This document shows positions 46,505-59,311 of a DNA stretch of 64,000 bases, piece by piece. Under the pieces are notes generated by a model. It saw nothing but the letters and a program-made list of their open reading frames with translations. It made no database searches and had not been told where the DNA came from. The DNA is from Phoebastria nigripes (taxonomy: Eukaryota > Chordata > Aves > Procellariiformes > Diomedeidae), in NCBI GenBank assembly GCA_035582835.1, contig JAYKAV010002553.1:3167940-3231939 (forward strand), given 5' to 3'. The translations under genes and the position numbers were made by a program. Every line of letters begins with the position of its first letter. The stretch's first letter is position 1.

Positions 46505-47671
46505 AAAATCACTTGTCTTGTCCCTTATGCAGTCTCATGAACTTGCACCAGTGTAACTAATGGAGTGCAGGGGTAGGAATGAGTGATGGAGCAGAGAAGG
46601 GAAGGGCTGCAAAACTGGCTGTTACTGCTGAAAGGTATACTCATGACACTGTGCTTTGAATCCATAGGCTTGATTGGAGTTTGCCTCCACGAGTTTTGCC
46701 TCATGCTAGCACTTATCCTTCAAAAGGTGCAAAAGATTGCATAGATACTTTGCCAATGTCCCCTGGTGCAAAAAAGCAAAGATTAATTTTTGTCATGTCC
46801 AAAGCCTCACATCTTCCTAAAATGCATTGAGTTCTTCAATGAGATGATGTGGTTCTCTGTTTTATACTGGCCCTATAGCTTGAACTACTTAAAATGGTAC
46901 TACAATACCCTTAAAAGCTGTGTTTCATGTGCCTTTGGCTTGAGGGATGCCTGGGAATCTGTCATTTGAATCTCCATTGAAATATACAGGACTAACCAGT
47001 CTCTGCCAAAGATGAGGCAGCCTGGTAGGAACTGTTTCTTTGTTCTTGCCATCACACCACAAGCAGAAGCTGTAGATGTTCATAAGATGACTTATTTCAG
47101 AAATCACATAGCTTAGTGGTTGTCAAGAGGAGGGAAAACCTTCAGTCTCCTGTTTTCATGTGATGATGCTATGCATAAACTGAAGCACAAGCCTCCATGC
47201 TGGAGCTTGTCCTAAGATTCAGCAACATGATAGGCAGAAAGATGGCTTCTACTAAAAAGGGTTTTGTTTTTTTTCATTTCCTTTTTGATCCGTGGGCTGT
47301 CCTGAGTATAAAGCATCTACATGGTTGCCTCACTGAAGGCTTGTTACTGAGAGTAACAAACTCTGCAAAATTAGTCTATTCTGTTAATTTGGGGATGAAG
47401 CAGAATAAATTGTTCTTAGTTTGTGCCTGGAAGTCTTTCTGAAGAACAAAGGCTTGACAGTCCTTGAAGATGTATGCTGGTTACTTAAACTTCTACATTT
47501 ATATTTATGTGGCTGCTGGAGGTGGGGATCCTCTTGTAGCCTTTCTAAAGGTAGAGTCAGTTCTTTCCTCCTGTTGCCTTTGCTCTTAAAGCTGGATAGT
47601 GCAGACATCTACCGTGATGGATGAGTGGATGTAATTCTCAGGAAAGTACCTTTAAGGCAAAAGTAAAGGGG

Positions 47672-47676
47672 TTTTN

Positions 47677-47717
<41 letters not shown>
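47672..47717. repeat. Poly-T tract of about 45 bp
   Basis: A run of T with one ambiguous base at 47676. Its length is likely uncertain in the assembly. Confidence 0.8.
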
Positions 47718-47718
<1 letters not shown>

Positions 47719-48179
47719 GTAGTTGAACTAGCTGTTTTGGTTTCTTTTCTCAAGGACCACATGAATAAATCTGAACAATACGAGTTTGAGTTGCACCTGT
47801 AAAAATGGATTCATTTTGTTAGCTTCCTCCTGTTCTGCACAAAGCCACGAGCAGCAGAAGTACTGGAAGAACCTGCTGCGTAGGCTTATGCTAACCGTAT
47901 GTTAACTTTGCTTAAAAAAAATTAAACCCTACCTCCTGCAGAACTTGATTTGCCATTGAGAAGAGCTTTCCACTTGCTGGGAGTAAAGGGGAATTTTTCA
48001 GTCCCTGGCAATTGTGCAAGGAGATGGCTATTGTTACTGGCTCAAAGACTGTAGAAAGAACTTTAATTTCCCTGCTCTGTTTGATGCCTCTGCAACTCTA
48101 AACTGTTTTTTCAATGCAAATATTTGGCTGACTGTCCACTGTTGCTGCTTCTAGGTTTCTTTCATTTTACTTTTTCTTT

Positions 48180-48380
48180 CCCTATCCCCGTGTTTCCTCT
48201 ACATTGAATGTTTGAAGTTATTTTTCATGAGACATTTTTGTTTCCAAACTAATTTTATTTTCTCTCTAGGTCATTTACATATTTGTCTTCACTAATGTTT
48301 GCAACATCTCCGAACATAGTATCCTCTGTGAATTTAACTAACATGCTGTTTACCCTTTCTTCCAGATCCAGTTTCTGATC
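48180..48380 (-). mobile_element. Ancient CR1 LINE relic C
   Basis: The plus strand resembles the antisense of the CR1 3' region: ATTGAATGTTTGAAG, then TGCAACATCTCCGAACATAG, then GTGAATTTAACTAACATGCT. Together they follow the order of the known GCAACCCCTCCCAGC / GCAAATTT-ATAAGCATGCT blocks. It is in the same orientation as the other CR1 relics, antisense to LCOR. Highly diverged; the limits are approximate. Confidence 0.55.
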
Positions 48381-50118
48381 CTACTTCCACATTTGGGAGT
48401 ATGCAAGGGACAAACACATCTCTTTGCGTAGCTTGACTGGATATCCCAAGACTAGGATGTTAGTATATCTAAACAATTTTTTGCATTAAAATGTTGCCAG
48501 TATCTTAATTGCACATAGATTATTATTTTTTGAAATGTAATTAGCTTTATTGGCATTATGCATATTCAGAAGCCTGCTGGTAGAAACAGTTTTCCTGCAG
48601 TCTGACTAGTGCTTATTGGTGACTTTAAAATGGGTGCAGGAGTAGGAGGAATTTCAGGGTTGCTTTTTAAATGAGCCAGGCTTATTTAGTGTTATAGCTT
48701 TAGCACTCATTCTTGAAAATCTTGGCTCTTTGTCTAATAAGATTAACTGTAGGTTAATCCAAGAACATATAAAATCTTTAGACTGTGTTCAAGATATTTA
48801 TGAAAGACCACTTCAGACTTCTGAATGCATGAATACAGGCCCTAGAAGAGATTTTTAAATACTTGAAATAGTCGAATATCTATAGAAATACTTGCATCAA
48901 ATAAGCGTTAACAAAAAAATAAAATTGCACACTGAAGTTTTTTGAATCCCTGCATCGCAGGTCACGTTATTCTGGTACTTGTAAGGAACCAGTTGTCTGG
49001 AAGAGTAAGCCCTATGCTAAACTATTTTTGCAGATTTGATAATGCAGCTTCCTTTAAAATGTATTTTGTGATTGTGTAGTTATTGCAAAATGAGATATTG
49101 CATGTTTTCTGTTATGTAAGCTATTGTCTGGCAGTAATTAGCAGTTCAAAGGTAAAGAAGTCAGCATTAAACTAATGTGCTATTTTTAAAAATGTATTTT
49201 TGACTCAGCCACCTCTTGGAGTGTCTCATGTATTCAACTACTACTCTATTTAATTGAATTACTTATTGAAACGCTACTATAAGCAACTATTTAAATTACT
49301 GAAGTGAATTTGATGCTGAATGCAATGTTCATTGTTTAGCTGTGGATTTTGCAGGTTCCTCTGCAGCCTTAGTTTTCCAGTGCACTTCTGTTCTTTTCCC
49401 CTTGTAAATGAAAGGAGCCTTCTCTTCATGTGGTTTGAATTTCTTTTTGTTAAAACTGTTGCCCATCTTCTTGGCTAACATTTTAAAGTAACTGGTTATA
49501 GTTTCTCTGCTTGGATTTTCATTTGTACTGTCCAGCTCTGTACATGGGTAATAAATTTAGGTAAGATTGCAGTTCTTCTTCGGCTTAGCTACTTTGACAG
49601 ATCTTCTCAGAAGAACTAGTGCTAGGAAGGTGCAGTGTTTTGCAACACTTGTTCTGGTATCCCGCTGCATTTTGTTTTAGTGGCTGATTCCTTCGCTCAC
49701 CCCTTCTGGTGTTATTCCTGTGGTTTTATAGAAAAGCAAGTTTGTTATGGTTGCTTACAAGCTTTTCAAGGGAATTTGAGACTCATTGAGTACTATTGTT
49801 TAGTTTATCAAATCTACTGAAGCACAATGTATTCTAGAGGTCTAATATTCTTCGATCCTGGAAATGTTTCTGGTGTCAAAGAACACTTTTAAAAAAAGTC
49901 AGCTATATCTGAAATAACCTTCAGAAGATTTAAAGTATAAAATTGACAGTAGTGGGGAACAAAGCACTTACATGAAATTGTTATTAATACTTCTTGCACA
50001 CACTGTCTTTGCAATTTATTGTTCACTCTTCATGCCATACTTTATTCATTACATGTGCATGATAGTCTTTTTCTTTTAGAGAAACTTATGTATGAAGAAT
50101 TCTGTAGGGAAAAAATGA

Positions 50119-50172
50119 CCTTAAGGGAAGATATTTACAAAGTGTCCTTAAGGGAAGATATTTACAAAGTGT
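50119..50172. repeat. Perfect 27-bp tandem duplication
   Basis: Two identical 27-bp copies, 50119-50145 and 50146-50172, begin CCTTAAGGGAAGATATT and end ACAAAGTGT. Perfect identity in otherwise unique sequence indicates a recent duplication or an assembly artefact. Confidence 0.85.
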
Positions 50173-53100
50173 CATAGACATCAACCTGTTTTGTAACTTT
50201 GAATATCTGTTAGTGCTACTCTAGACTTTCAATCCCTTAGGATCAGATGATTAGCATGTAGCCTGCAGAAGCACAGTTTGTATCAAATTCCTTCACTGTT
50301 TACATGGCCGTACAGCTGGCAGTTCCTAGCCGTGGATTAGGAAATCCATTTCTGAGATTTTGCTCTGAAAGGACTGTTCAGAAGTTACAAAAANAGCTGC
50401 TTTGGATATAAGTGGACAGTGACCCTCATCTTAAAAGCTGAAGCTTTTCTAGCAAAGCGGCACTCAAAACTGTGAAGTGTTTCTGTTGTTTCTTCATACA
50501 GAGGTTGTTACAGATATTTCAGTCTCCAATGAATTTAGCAATACAACATAGTGTGGAATGCCAAGCTTGAGAAGCTTTGTGTCTTGATTACCTGGAAAAT
50601 TTAATTCAGATTTTGAACAAAGGACCTGTGGTAGGCAGTTTATTAGAAGGCTGAGTGTTCTCTTGGTGTTTCTTCACATAGCACCAAAGAATTGTTTTTA
50701 GATCTGCTGAGCATCCTAAACAGGGACTTCATTCTTTGAAGAGACCTGAGGCAGTAACAGGTCTGTTAAGACCTTTTTTATTGAGATACCAAGTGTAAAA
50801 TTAGAGCAAGGCTGGCTGTTCTAGAGGGCTGATCTCCAGATGTTTGTCTCTGTAACAGTTTGATGTTCTTGACTAGAAACCCGTAATTTGATTAACTGTG
50901 AGCATATTCTGAGATTCTGCTGTAATTCAATGACATTGAGAAACTTAGTGTGCAGAAAGTGTGGGACTGCTGTCTTCTCTCAAGTTCAGATCACACATGC
51001 TGCTTTCAAGCAAAAAACTTCAACTAGACTGAAAACAAAAGTTGTGAGGGAATAGGGTGGCCTCAAGCAAAGTACAGTGGATTAAATGTTTGACTTAATT
51101 ATGAAAGGCTGGTAACATGCTGTGCTTCAGGAATTCTAGAAGGTCTGGAGTAAATGAGGTGGAGAAGACTGGACAGTGTCAAAAAGCTGCACAGAACTGC
51201 TTGGCTTGAGAAAGACTTAAAGGTGATGATAGGAGCTGAAATTACTGTGAATATAACTCGGTTAAGTGCAATGTAAACTGTTAAATATACCTATACACAC
51301 CAAATTCACTGTAGCTACCCAGAAAAGATACTTGGTCATAACTTTGAAATCCTGAATGGCCATCATAAAAGACGTATTCTCTATCATGTTACTTTTGCAT
51401 CGACCAAATTCCAAGGTTTTTGTTCTGAATACGATCTTCAGCTCTGATCCTGTACCTACTTCAGATATCTGTCTCAAAACGGAATAAGAGAAAGGCAATC
51501 TGAGAGAGCAAATGAGGAAGTCAAACAGGTCTTGATTTCAGCAGTGTTGCTGTCTAAGCTGTCCCTGGTCCTGCCACTTGTTCCTGCTGACATAACTGGA
51601 CTAGGCCAGAAAATTGTTCCTATCTAGAAATAATGCAAGCAAATCCGATTATTTTTTTTCGTTGTCTTCTGTATGCACCTGTACAGTTGTTTGTATTGCC
51701 AGTGAAAAGGGAAGAGTGTGAATAGAAATGCCTGATGTCAAGCAGGCTTTCTTCTGTCCCATGTTGCTGTCGAGAAGGAAAAAGAAAAGCTCAGTGTAAC
51801 CCCAGTTGTAGTTGGACACAAAATACCCTAAAGAAACTGGGTGCTTCTCCTGTGAAGCACAGCTGTGGGCATAGCTTATGGAATTGATGATGAGTATCTG
51901 AAGCAAAAAGGTTAGTAAGAGTCAAAGAATTGCTACATGAAATGATGGCAAATGTTATGTGACATTAGAAGCGAGCGAGAGGTTTATCAGTCACTTGCTC
52001 TTTGGGAAAATTTCCACTAAACCCCAAAGGTCAGGTTATCTTATAGCTGTTTATTGCATGTTTCTTGCATCTGTGTGTAGTTTCTTTAAAGACGGTTCAC
52101 TGTTCCTAGTCTACAGTGAGTAATGCTCCATCATATCTGGCAATTTCAGTTCCCACAACTTATTTCAGCACCAAGTTGTTTTGCTGCTATAATCTTTTGT
52201 TACAAAGTTGTCAGCAGCTGTGGTTATGCTTCTCTGTTTCCGGAGGAATGTCAGGGCTTACAGCTTCTTTAGGGCATAGGCATAACCCGAGGTGTGAATG
52301 AAGGATAGGTAAGAATATTTCTGCTAGTATTTGGTTCTGTTGGCACAAGAGTAACAATAGTAATACACCTATATCTTCTGTGCTGTATGCAGGAGTTATC
52401 ATGTGCTTACTTTGTACCGTTGTGCTCTTGATACTATTGTTGTGNAAACGACCATAAAGCTTGAGGGGGCTGTTAGGCTTAGCTGTGCTCCCTTTGCACC
52501 TTGTGTTGTAGACTCACGAATGCCTCACTTGAGGTATACTTTCAAATGTGACTTTGGTGATGACAATTAGTCGCTATAATCTGCTCTGTAGCTAGTATGA
52601 ATTCTATGCTCATCTCCTTCAGTGTTAAGATAACTTCTCTCGTGTGCTGATCTTTGTTTTGGGGTTTTTATTTAAGGTGGATAACTTTTGCCCCCTGCCC
52701 TGCTTCCAGTTACCCTTTCACTTCTGTGTAGCTGCCTGTATCACCCACTGGTTTCACCTAGATCATCCTTTCTGTTGAGACGGAACTGAACAGTCCATCT
52801 GAAAAGGCTAAGGATACTTTTCCAGAGTTTCTGGGAAGCCTTCTCAAAACATCAGGTGTGCTTCATATTCACTGTAGTCATGATTCAGCTTTCTTTCCAT
52901 GATCTAGATTCTTCTTTTCTTCTGTTAGCTTCTTAATCAGAATTTAGATATATTCACTGGTGTTTTAGTGAAATAATGACTTGACTTAAAGTGGTATGTC
53001 TTTTCATAAGATTTTTCAGGATGCTGTTAGCTAGCTGGAGTCAGAAGGCATACTCTTCATTGGGGCAATTATGTAATGGCTTACAATGGAGGCTTATTTA

Positions 53101-54497
53101 ACATCAGACAGACTTTTACAATCACAAATAACAGAGTAGAAAGGCTCTTGGCAGTTCTTACCTTACAGGTAAGCTCAGTATATTCACCTTTCAACTAAGA
53201 AACGTTCAATAAATTTTCACAGGTCTATGCTATTTGTTGAAGATCNTCAGATTTTCAATGACGGGTTACAAAACTATATTTAGTTTTGTAAGTAGAATCA
53301 CATTTTCATTCCCCTTTGCCAGACTCCTGTATAGATTTGAAAATCTCTGTAGAGATGGCGAAAGGGGTATTTATAACTTGAGATCCAAAAAGAAGAGAAT
53401 AATGTGTTAATTCAGTAATGACTGATGGTATAACTGACCTCCTGTGATAAAGGAGGTGAAAGTGAGTCATACTCCAAGGGTTTGCTAGATCAAAGCTGTG
53501 GTTTGGTAGATGCTTTTTCTGCTGGCAGTCCTTGTTTAAATAGATTCAGCAGCTTGTGCCTACCCTTTCTGGGCTGTTTTTTTAGCTGAATTGTTTCAGC
53601 TAGTCTGGTTTCAGTAGGTGACTGTGTGTTGCAGACAGAGAATGATGTAGGGCAGGACTGAGTTGCTAGGGGAAGGCAACCCTCTTCAAATAGGACTGCT
53701 ATGGCATGTGAAATACAGCTAATATCTCAGCCAGTTTAACCCACACCTCTAACATGCTTCTGCACCATGCCAATACATATCTCTTGAGGCTGGTGTGGAA
53801 ATCACTGGTATCCTGTGCTTCCACATATACAACTTTTGGGGGAGAGGGAGGGTTCCTCCATGGTTTAAACTGACTTGGGCCTCTTGCAACTTGTGGCAAG
53901 TTGTTCCTGACAGCGCACTTGACTCTGGCTGATCTGTGGTATGAGCATTACTATGGCCATGAAATAAAGTGCAGCAGTGAATTGACCTTGCTGGAAATCC
54001 TAGCTCTTCTGTGGGAGGCATTTTCCAGGCAGATCAATTCTGTCTACTGCAAGGCTATTCTTATGCTTTTGCTGGGGGAGCATGGGGTATGGGGATAAAC
54101 ACTGGTAGTTAATGAATGTAATCTTAATTTTGCTTGGCAGTGAAGCATTAACAGGTTGTCTCCAACAGGAAAAAAGTTTCAAGGTTTTTATTTTGCTGCA
54201 AAATAATGCAGCACTGTTGGGTATGGAAAAAATTGCTTCGAGTTTGAGCAACATTTGGGTGTCTATATAAAAACTTTTGGTCCATGATGTTTTGCGCTGT
54301 TGAGCACTCTCATTCTTGGGCTATTTGGCTCTTTTAATCTGTTTATAAACTTTCTAGCTAGTTGGTATATTTTCTTCTCAGTGAAAGTTGTACCTGGTTG
54401 CCTGCTGGAACTCCAGACCTGGAGGTTGAATAAATAAGAGCACTGTCTTTGAATTGAGATACTGAAAAACAACTCCCACTTCAATTTTTAGTGTTAA

Positions 54498-54565
54498 AGT
54501 TTGTTTGGGTTTTGTTGGTTTTTTTGTTTGGTTGGTTTTTTGGGTTTGTTTGTTTTTTGTTTTAA
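54498..54565 (+). repeat. T/G-rich low-complexity tract
   Basis: Alternating GTTTG, GGTTTT and T7 blocks without a fixed period, on the LCOR sense strand. Confidence 0.75.
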
Positions 54566-57099
54566 TTTAGATCTTATTCTACCATTAAGAAAAACTACCT
54601 TTTTAAGGATACATAGAAAGTTGGTAGTTATTGAAACTCTTCTGCTGTCATTCTTTGCCATTTTGTGATGTCTGTGTTTTCTGGTTTATTTTCTAAAGTA
54701 ATAAAATGCAAGTATTTACATGAGAAGATTCCAGTCAGGTCCTGCATTGGTGGTGACTGGCTGTGAAGAAAACCAGATAGTTGTACAATAAACCTCTTGA
54801 TCTTGAGTTAAAATGTAAAGCAAAAGCCCACAGCCCCTGACTTTAACAACTAGCCAGAACGGAGGATCTTCCCACGCTGGCAAATCCACATGAAGATTTC
54901 GGCTCAGTCTGCCAGAGCAATTGCTGTATCTTGAGGTGATGTTGAGACAGCCATTGTAGAGAGTCCTTGGCTTTTCTTGAATTCTGCTGCTGAGGCTTTT
55001 GATTAGAGATGAGAAGGTTGCATGCCTTCGTGTAATTCTCTTCTTGGTATCAGATCACACACACAAAAATACTCCTTGTGGGAGCGGGGCAGGAGATGGT
55101 CCATATTATGCCTTTTGCCTTGCTATACTCTACTCTGGCAACAAGCTTTATAACTTGTCACTTCTGGGTTTTTTTTGGGGGTGACTTTTCAGTTGTAATC
55201 AGTGAGATAATCTGCCAGTTAGAGTGCTAACATAGGATGGGGAGACTTGTTTCCCGGGTCTCCTGTTTTGCACTGCAAAACAGCCTGATAACTTGCTTTC
55301 TTTGCCTCTCCATTCTCCCCTGTAGAGGGGAGAGATCTACCCTCTTTTAGGGGATTTGGCAGGGCTCTTTTCTGTTGTGAAGGCAAGTGCATTGCAGCGC
55401 TGTAGTTCAGATATGTAGCTGTTTTTCTGTCATACTTAGCTTATTAACTTTTAAATGCCTTGCTGCGANTTTGATATTCCATCAGAGAAAATGTGCTTAG
55501 ACTTGATTTTCAGAGGAAAAGGAATCACTTGGTTGAGAGGGATGCTTGGAGAGAAGAGTGAGGATGGCCTGCTGCAGCTTCATCTTCTTTATTAAAATTA
55601 CAGACCAGTAGTGGAATTTTACTGAAGTCTTGCAGGATGGATGGTCAGAAGCACTTCTATCAACAGTACTTGTCTGCTGCTGTAGTAGGGGTTTTTTTTT
55701 TTTGTCCTTTTCTTGATTTCTCAGCTTATTGCTGTGGTAAGTTACTGTAACAGTGAAATGGCTGTTTGACAAAACATGTACCTTGCTGGCTTCTTGATTG
55801 GTTCAAATGAAACTTCTCTACTGGAGATGCTGTTCTACAGTGAATAAAACATTAGTCTAAGGCCAAAGGATTCTTTTTCTCTTGAGCTCCAAGGGCCTGT
55901 TTAGGGACCTCAGCAAGTGATACCATGTATTTTGTTTTGGGAACACAAGGTGTTCCAGTGAAAAAAGCTATGGAAGAGCTACGTATTGCTATATAGGACT
56001 TGGTTGTACCTGTTCTTCTTTTAAACAGTACCTATCTTAACATCCTTCGTTCTTTTCTTCTGTATGCATGTGTCTGTATTGCTCTTACAGAACCAGGTTA
56101 TTGATATTTAAGGTCCCTGGAAAGTCCTTGGATTTACTAAAGCATCTGTTGTCTCTGGAGCAGGGACATCTGCAGTAAGTCCCTGAGCAGTACAGTTTCA
56201 TTAACAAAAACGTAGAAGCATGAACTTTGAAAAATTACTGAAGATGCACAGCTCTTTCTTTCTTTGTTCCCCAGNAAGCTGAGACAAAGTTGTTTTCACT
56301 TGTAGTTGGAGTACTTAATTGGGCTCCATTCAGATAACGAGATCTCTCATCATAAGTGGATGAGAGGTTCTTTTATTTTGTTGCATGAATAAAAGAATAT
56401 TCACAACTTATAATTATATGCATGTCCTGAGACTTAGTGTATATTAATAACTGTCCTGTGACTTTTTTCCCCCTCCCTTGTTGCTTGGTCTTGCTTTTCT
56501 ATTAAGATGCCTGTGACTGAAACATTCAAGTTTAATAGATTTTTGTCCTGAAAGAGACAGAATTCCCGTGTTACACATAGACTGTAGGATTTTTCTGAAT
56601 TAATTCCTGCTTCAAATCCCATAGCTGTGGATAAATATATCCAATCTTGACCAGAAAATCTAGGCATGAGAAATCCAATAAAAACCTGATGTGATGGTGG
56701 TGGCTCTTGCTTCCTACTAGTTAATGAGGCTCCTAACATGATGAATGTAAGTGCTGGGGGAGAGTACAAGGGGAATAGATCTTAGCGGCCAGCCCACACT
56801 TCCCTAAATAACACCTCCAGAATCCTAGGCTACGGAAAGCGTCGGTCTGGTCCTGGAGTGCATGTCTTGTGTTTTCAATTGGACCCTTGTAAAATTAAGA
56901 GTGTCTTATGTCTGGCTGAGTTTGATCGGCTTCCAATTTCAGCTGCTGGATCTGGGTATGTCTTTGAGAAGCTGTTTTTCCTGTTCCTAGATGTGTATTT
57001 TGTGGCTTTCTCCATTCCCCTCCGCCCCCCTTTCGAAGTAGTGTTTAATTGCATTTGCTTTGGTAAGCAGCCTCTGTGACCTGGGCCTTTTGTTATTTA

Positions 57100-57350
57100 C
57101 TGTTCTTCCTGTCTTTGTATCTCCTGCAAATTTAGTGACTGCTTTCTTCCAAGTCACTGACTAAAATGTTAAATGGCATAGGGCCAAGAACCAATACCTG
57201 ATGGACCTCACTAGCAGTGGTTCCCCATTGACACCAACATTTCAGGAGCTGTCACTTAATTGATTTTTAATCTGTTTTATATGTATTTGGCTGATTTTTG
57301 TTTGTTTGTTTGATTGGGGGTTTTTTGTTTTTTTTTTTTTTTTTTTTTTT

Positions 57351-57384
<34 letters not shown>

Positions 57385-57780
57385 CCTGGCTGGTTTTAGT
57401 CAAAATGTGTTGTGCCAGCCAGCACAAAAATGTTACGTAGATCTTAAAATATTATATCAAACCTGTAACTGTTGTTAATCAAATTTTTGGTTTCATAAAA
57501 GTCAAATTAAATAAAATAGTTTTTGTAAGCCCATGTTGATTGACACGATTTTTGCTGTTAAGTCCTCAGTAGTCCTCTGAGCTGTTCCTTGTTTTTGAAA
57601 ACCTTTACCAAGTTGAGACCCCAGTACTTATCTGTTTAATGTTTTGACATTTCAAAGGGATGATATTTTCCCCACCCCCAGCCCATTGGAACTTTCTCAA
57701 TATTCCAAGACTTTCTGGAATTAAACACTGCTGCAAACATTCTTTGAGTAACTAAAAAAAAAAAAAAAAAATCACCTCCA
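57100..57780 (-). mobile_element. Ancient CR1 LINE relic D, interrupted by poly-T
   Basis: Plus-strand text follows antisense CR1: CTGCAAATTTAGTGACTG near 57123, AAGTCACTGACTAAAATGTT near 57150, then CCTGATGGACCTCACTAG. After a T-rich interruption (57290-57384) come CCCATGTTGATTGACACG near 57530 and CAATATTCCAAGACTTTCTG near 57697. The order of these blocks matches one element in minus orientation, split by the T tract. Confidence 0.65.
57290..57384. repeat. Long T-rich tract inside CR1 relic D
   Basis: GTTTG repeats are followed by about 54 bp of nearly pure T broken by a single G. The CR1 sequence resumes beyond it, so it is an expansion or insertion within the older element. Confidence 0.8.
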
Positions 57781-58087
57781 TAGCCTTTTAAGACTGTTAA
57801 CTTACAAATGTTAAGTAACATCACCTTGATAGATTTTGTTGAATGATTGTATGCCATTCTGTTGAATGTTTGTTAATACACTACCATATTCTTATAGAAA
57901 TTTTTTGGTAATATGCGTATGTGCTGCCTTTTCGGTTTTATCTTTGCTTACCTTAAAGCTGTGTGCGTCTCTCTGCTCTGACCTTTGTAACATTTCTGAA
58001 TTTTGATTTATGTTCTCTGCTCTGAATCCCCCTGCCCCTCTTCCAATCTCGTCTCTTCTTTGTGCTTTCGCTCTTAGTCACATTGTG

Positions 58088-58172
58088 GTTTTGAGGTTTT
58101 TTGGGTTTTGTTGGTTGTTTGGTTTTGGTTTTTTTGTTTGTTAGGTTTTTGTTTGTTTGTTTATTTTTAAAC
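58088..58172 (+). repeat. T/G-rich low-complexity tract
   Basis: GGTTTT, GTTTG and T6 blocks on the plus strand, ending shortly before a C9 run at about 58184-58192. Confidence 0.75.
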
Positions 58173-59204
58173 AGGTCAGATTCCCCCCCCCCATGATACT
58201 GTTTTGGGGGTTTCTAGTAAAAAGTTGTTAAATAGTTAAGAAATTTAAAAGGACAACTTCAAAAAGCTGAAAATTGAGTCAAATCAATTAAGACAACTAT
58301 TGTCTACATCTTTTGTTTAAAGTGCAAATTGCTATGTATTAGGCTGATTGTTTATTATAAATAAATGCTGTTGAATTAGTTGTCTTATTTTCTATTGCAG
58401 TTGGTCTACAATATCTACCCTACTTAACTACTGCCCTGGCTAGTACTTATTTAGTCTATTGAGATCTATCTTACAAATTGATATTCACAGATTAGNGCTG
58501 AAGAGTTGATAACTATGTATGTTGTTTTTTATTTTCCCACTTCAGGGCCCTTGCTATGTTGACTTTTTTTGGAGTTCTTTAACAATTTATGTAATAGTAA
58601 AGACGGATTGTAGCCTTTCTTTTCTTTACTACCCTCAAAATTATTTGACTTCTAGTTAGTGGTACAAGCTTTACTGCTTTGACTAGATACATGTGTAGGG
58701 CTGAATTAGGTAGTGAGTATTAAAGGGTATGTTTGAGCTGTGCTGTTGCAGGGGAAAAAAGCATTGTTTGAAATGCTAGGCGCCGTGTCAAGGGCAGTCC
58801 AGAAAAGCATCCCCGTCTCCTTCTGAAGATCTTGCATTCCTGTTTTTTAAAGGGGAGAATGTGTCTTTGGCTAATCCACATTGCTAGAGATCAGCCAGTA
58901 AAGTCCTCTCTTGGACTATCAACTTCTCTAATAGTGTTATCTCAAGGAGCCTGGTAGCTACTTAATCATTACAAGTGCTCTCAGTTTTAAGGCACAAGAT
59001 GATACAAGGATCTAACTGGATTTTTTTTTTTTTTTTTTTTTTTGCAAAGCTTGAAATTAAACTGTTGTGTTAAACTGTTAACCAACAAACTATAATTGCA
59101 GTTTAAATTTATGACTTAAAATGTTTGGTTACAGAAGAGAGGATGAAAATGCCAGAAAAGATGAAAATAAAACTGTTTAGGTGCAGAGAGAAAACTAGTG
59201 AAAT

Positions 59205-59232
59205 TTGACCATGCTGAAAAGTGCATGGTCAA
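59205..59232 (+). repeat. Perfect inverted repeat: 10-bp stem, 8-nt loop
   Basis: TTGACCATGC at 59205-59214 is the exact reverse complement of GCATGGTCAA at 59223-59232, with the loop TGAAAAGT between. Five bases later a poly-T tract of about 70 bp begins. In the LCOR pre-mRNA this would be a stable hairpin next to a long U tract. Confidence 0.75.
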
Positions 59233-59234
59233 CT

Positions 59235-59237
<3 letters not shown>

Positions 59238-59307
<70 letters not shown>
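59238..59307. repeat. Poly-T tract of about 70 bp with central A6
   Basis: Two T runs of roughly 29 and 33 nt flank a short A stretch. Length is probably unreliable in the assembly. Confidence 0.8.
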
Positions 59308-59311
<4 letters not shown>

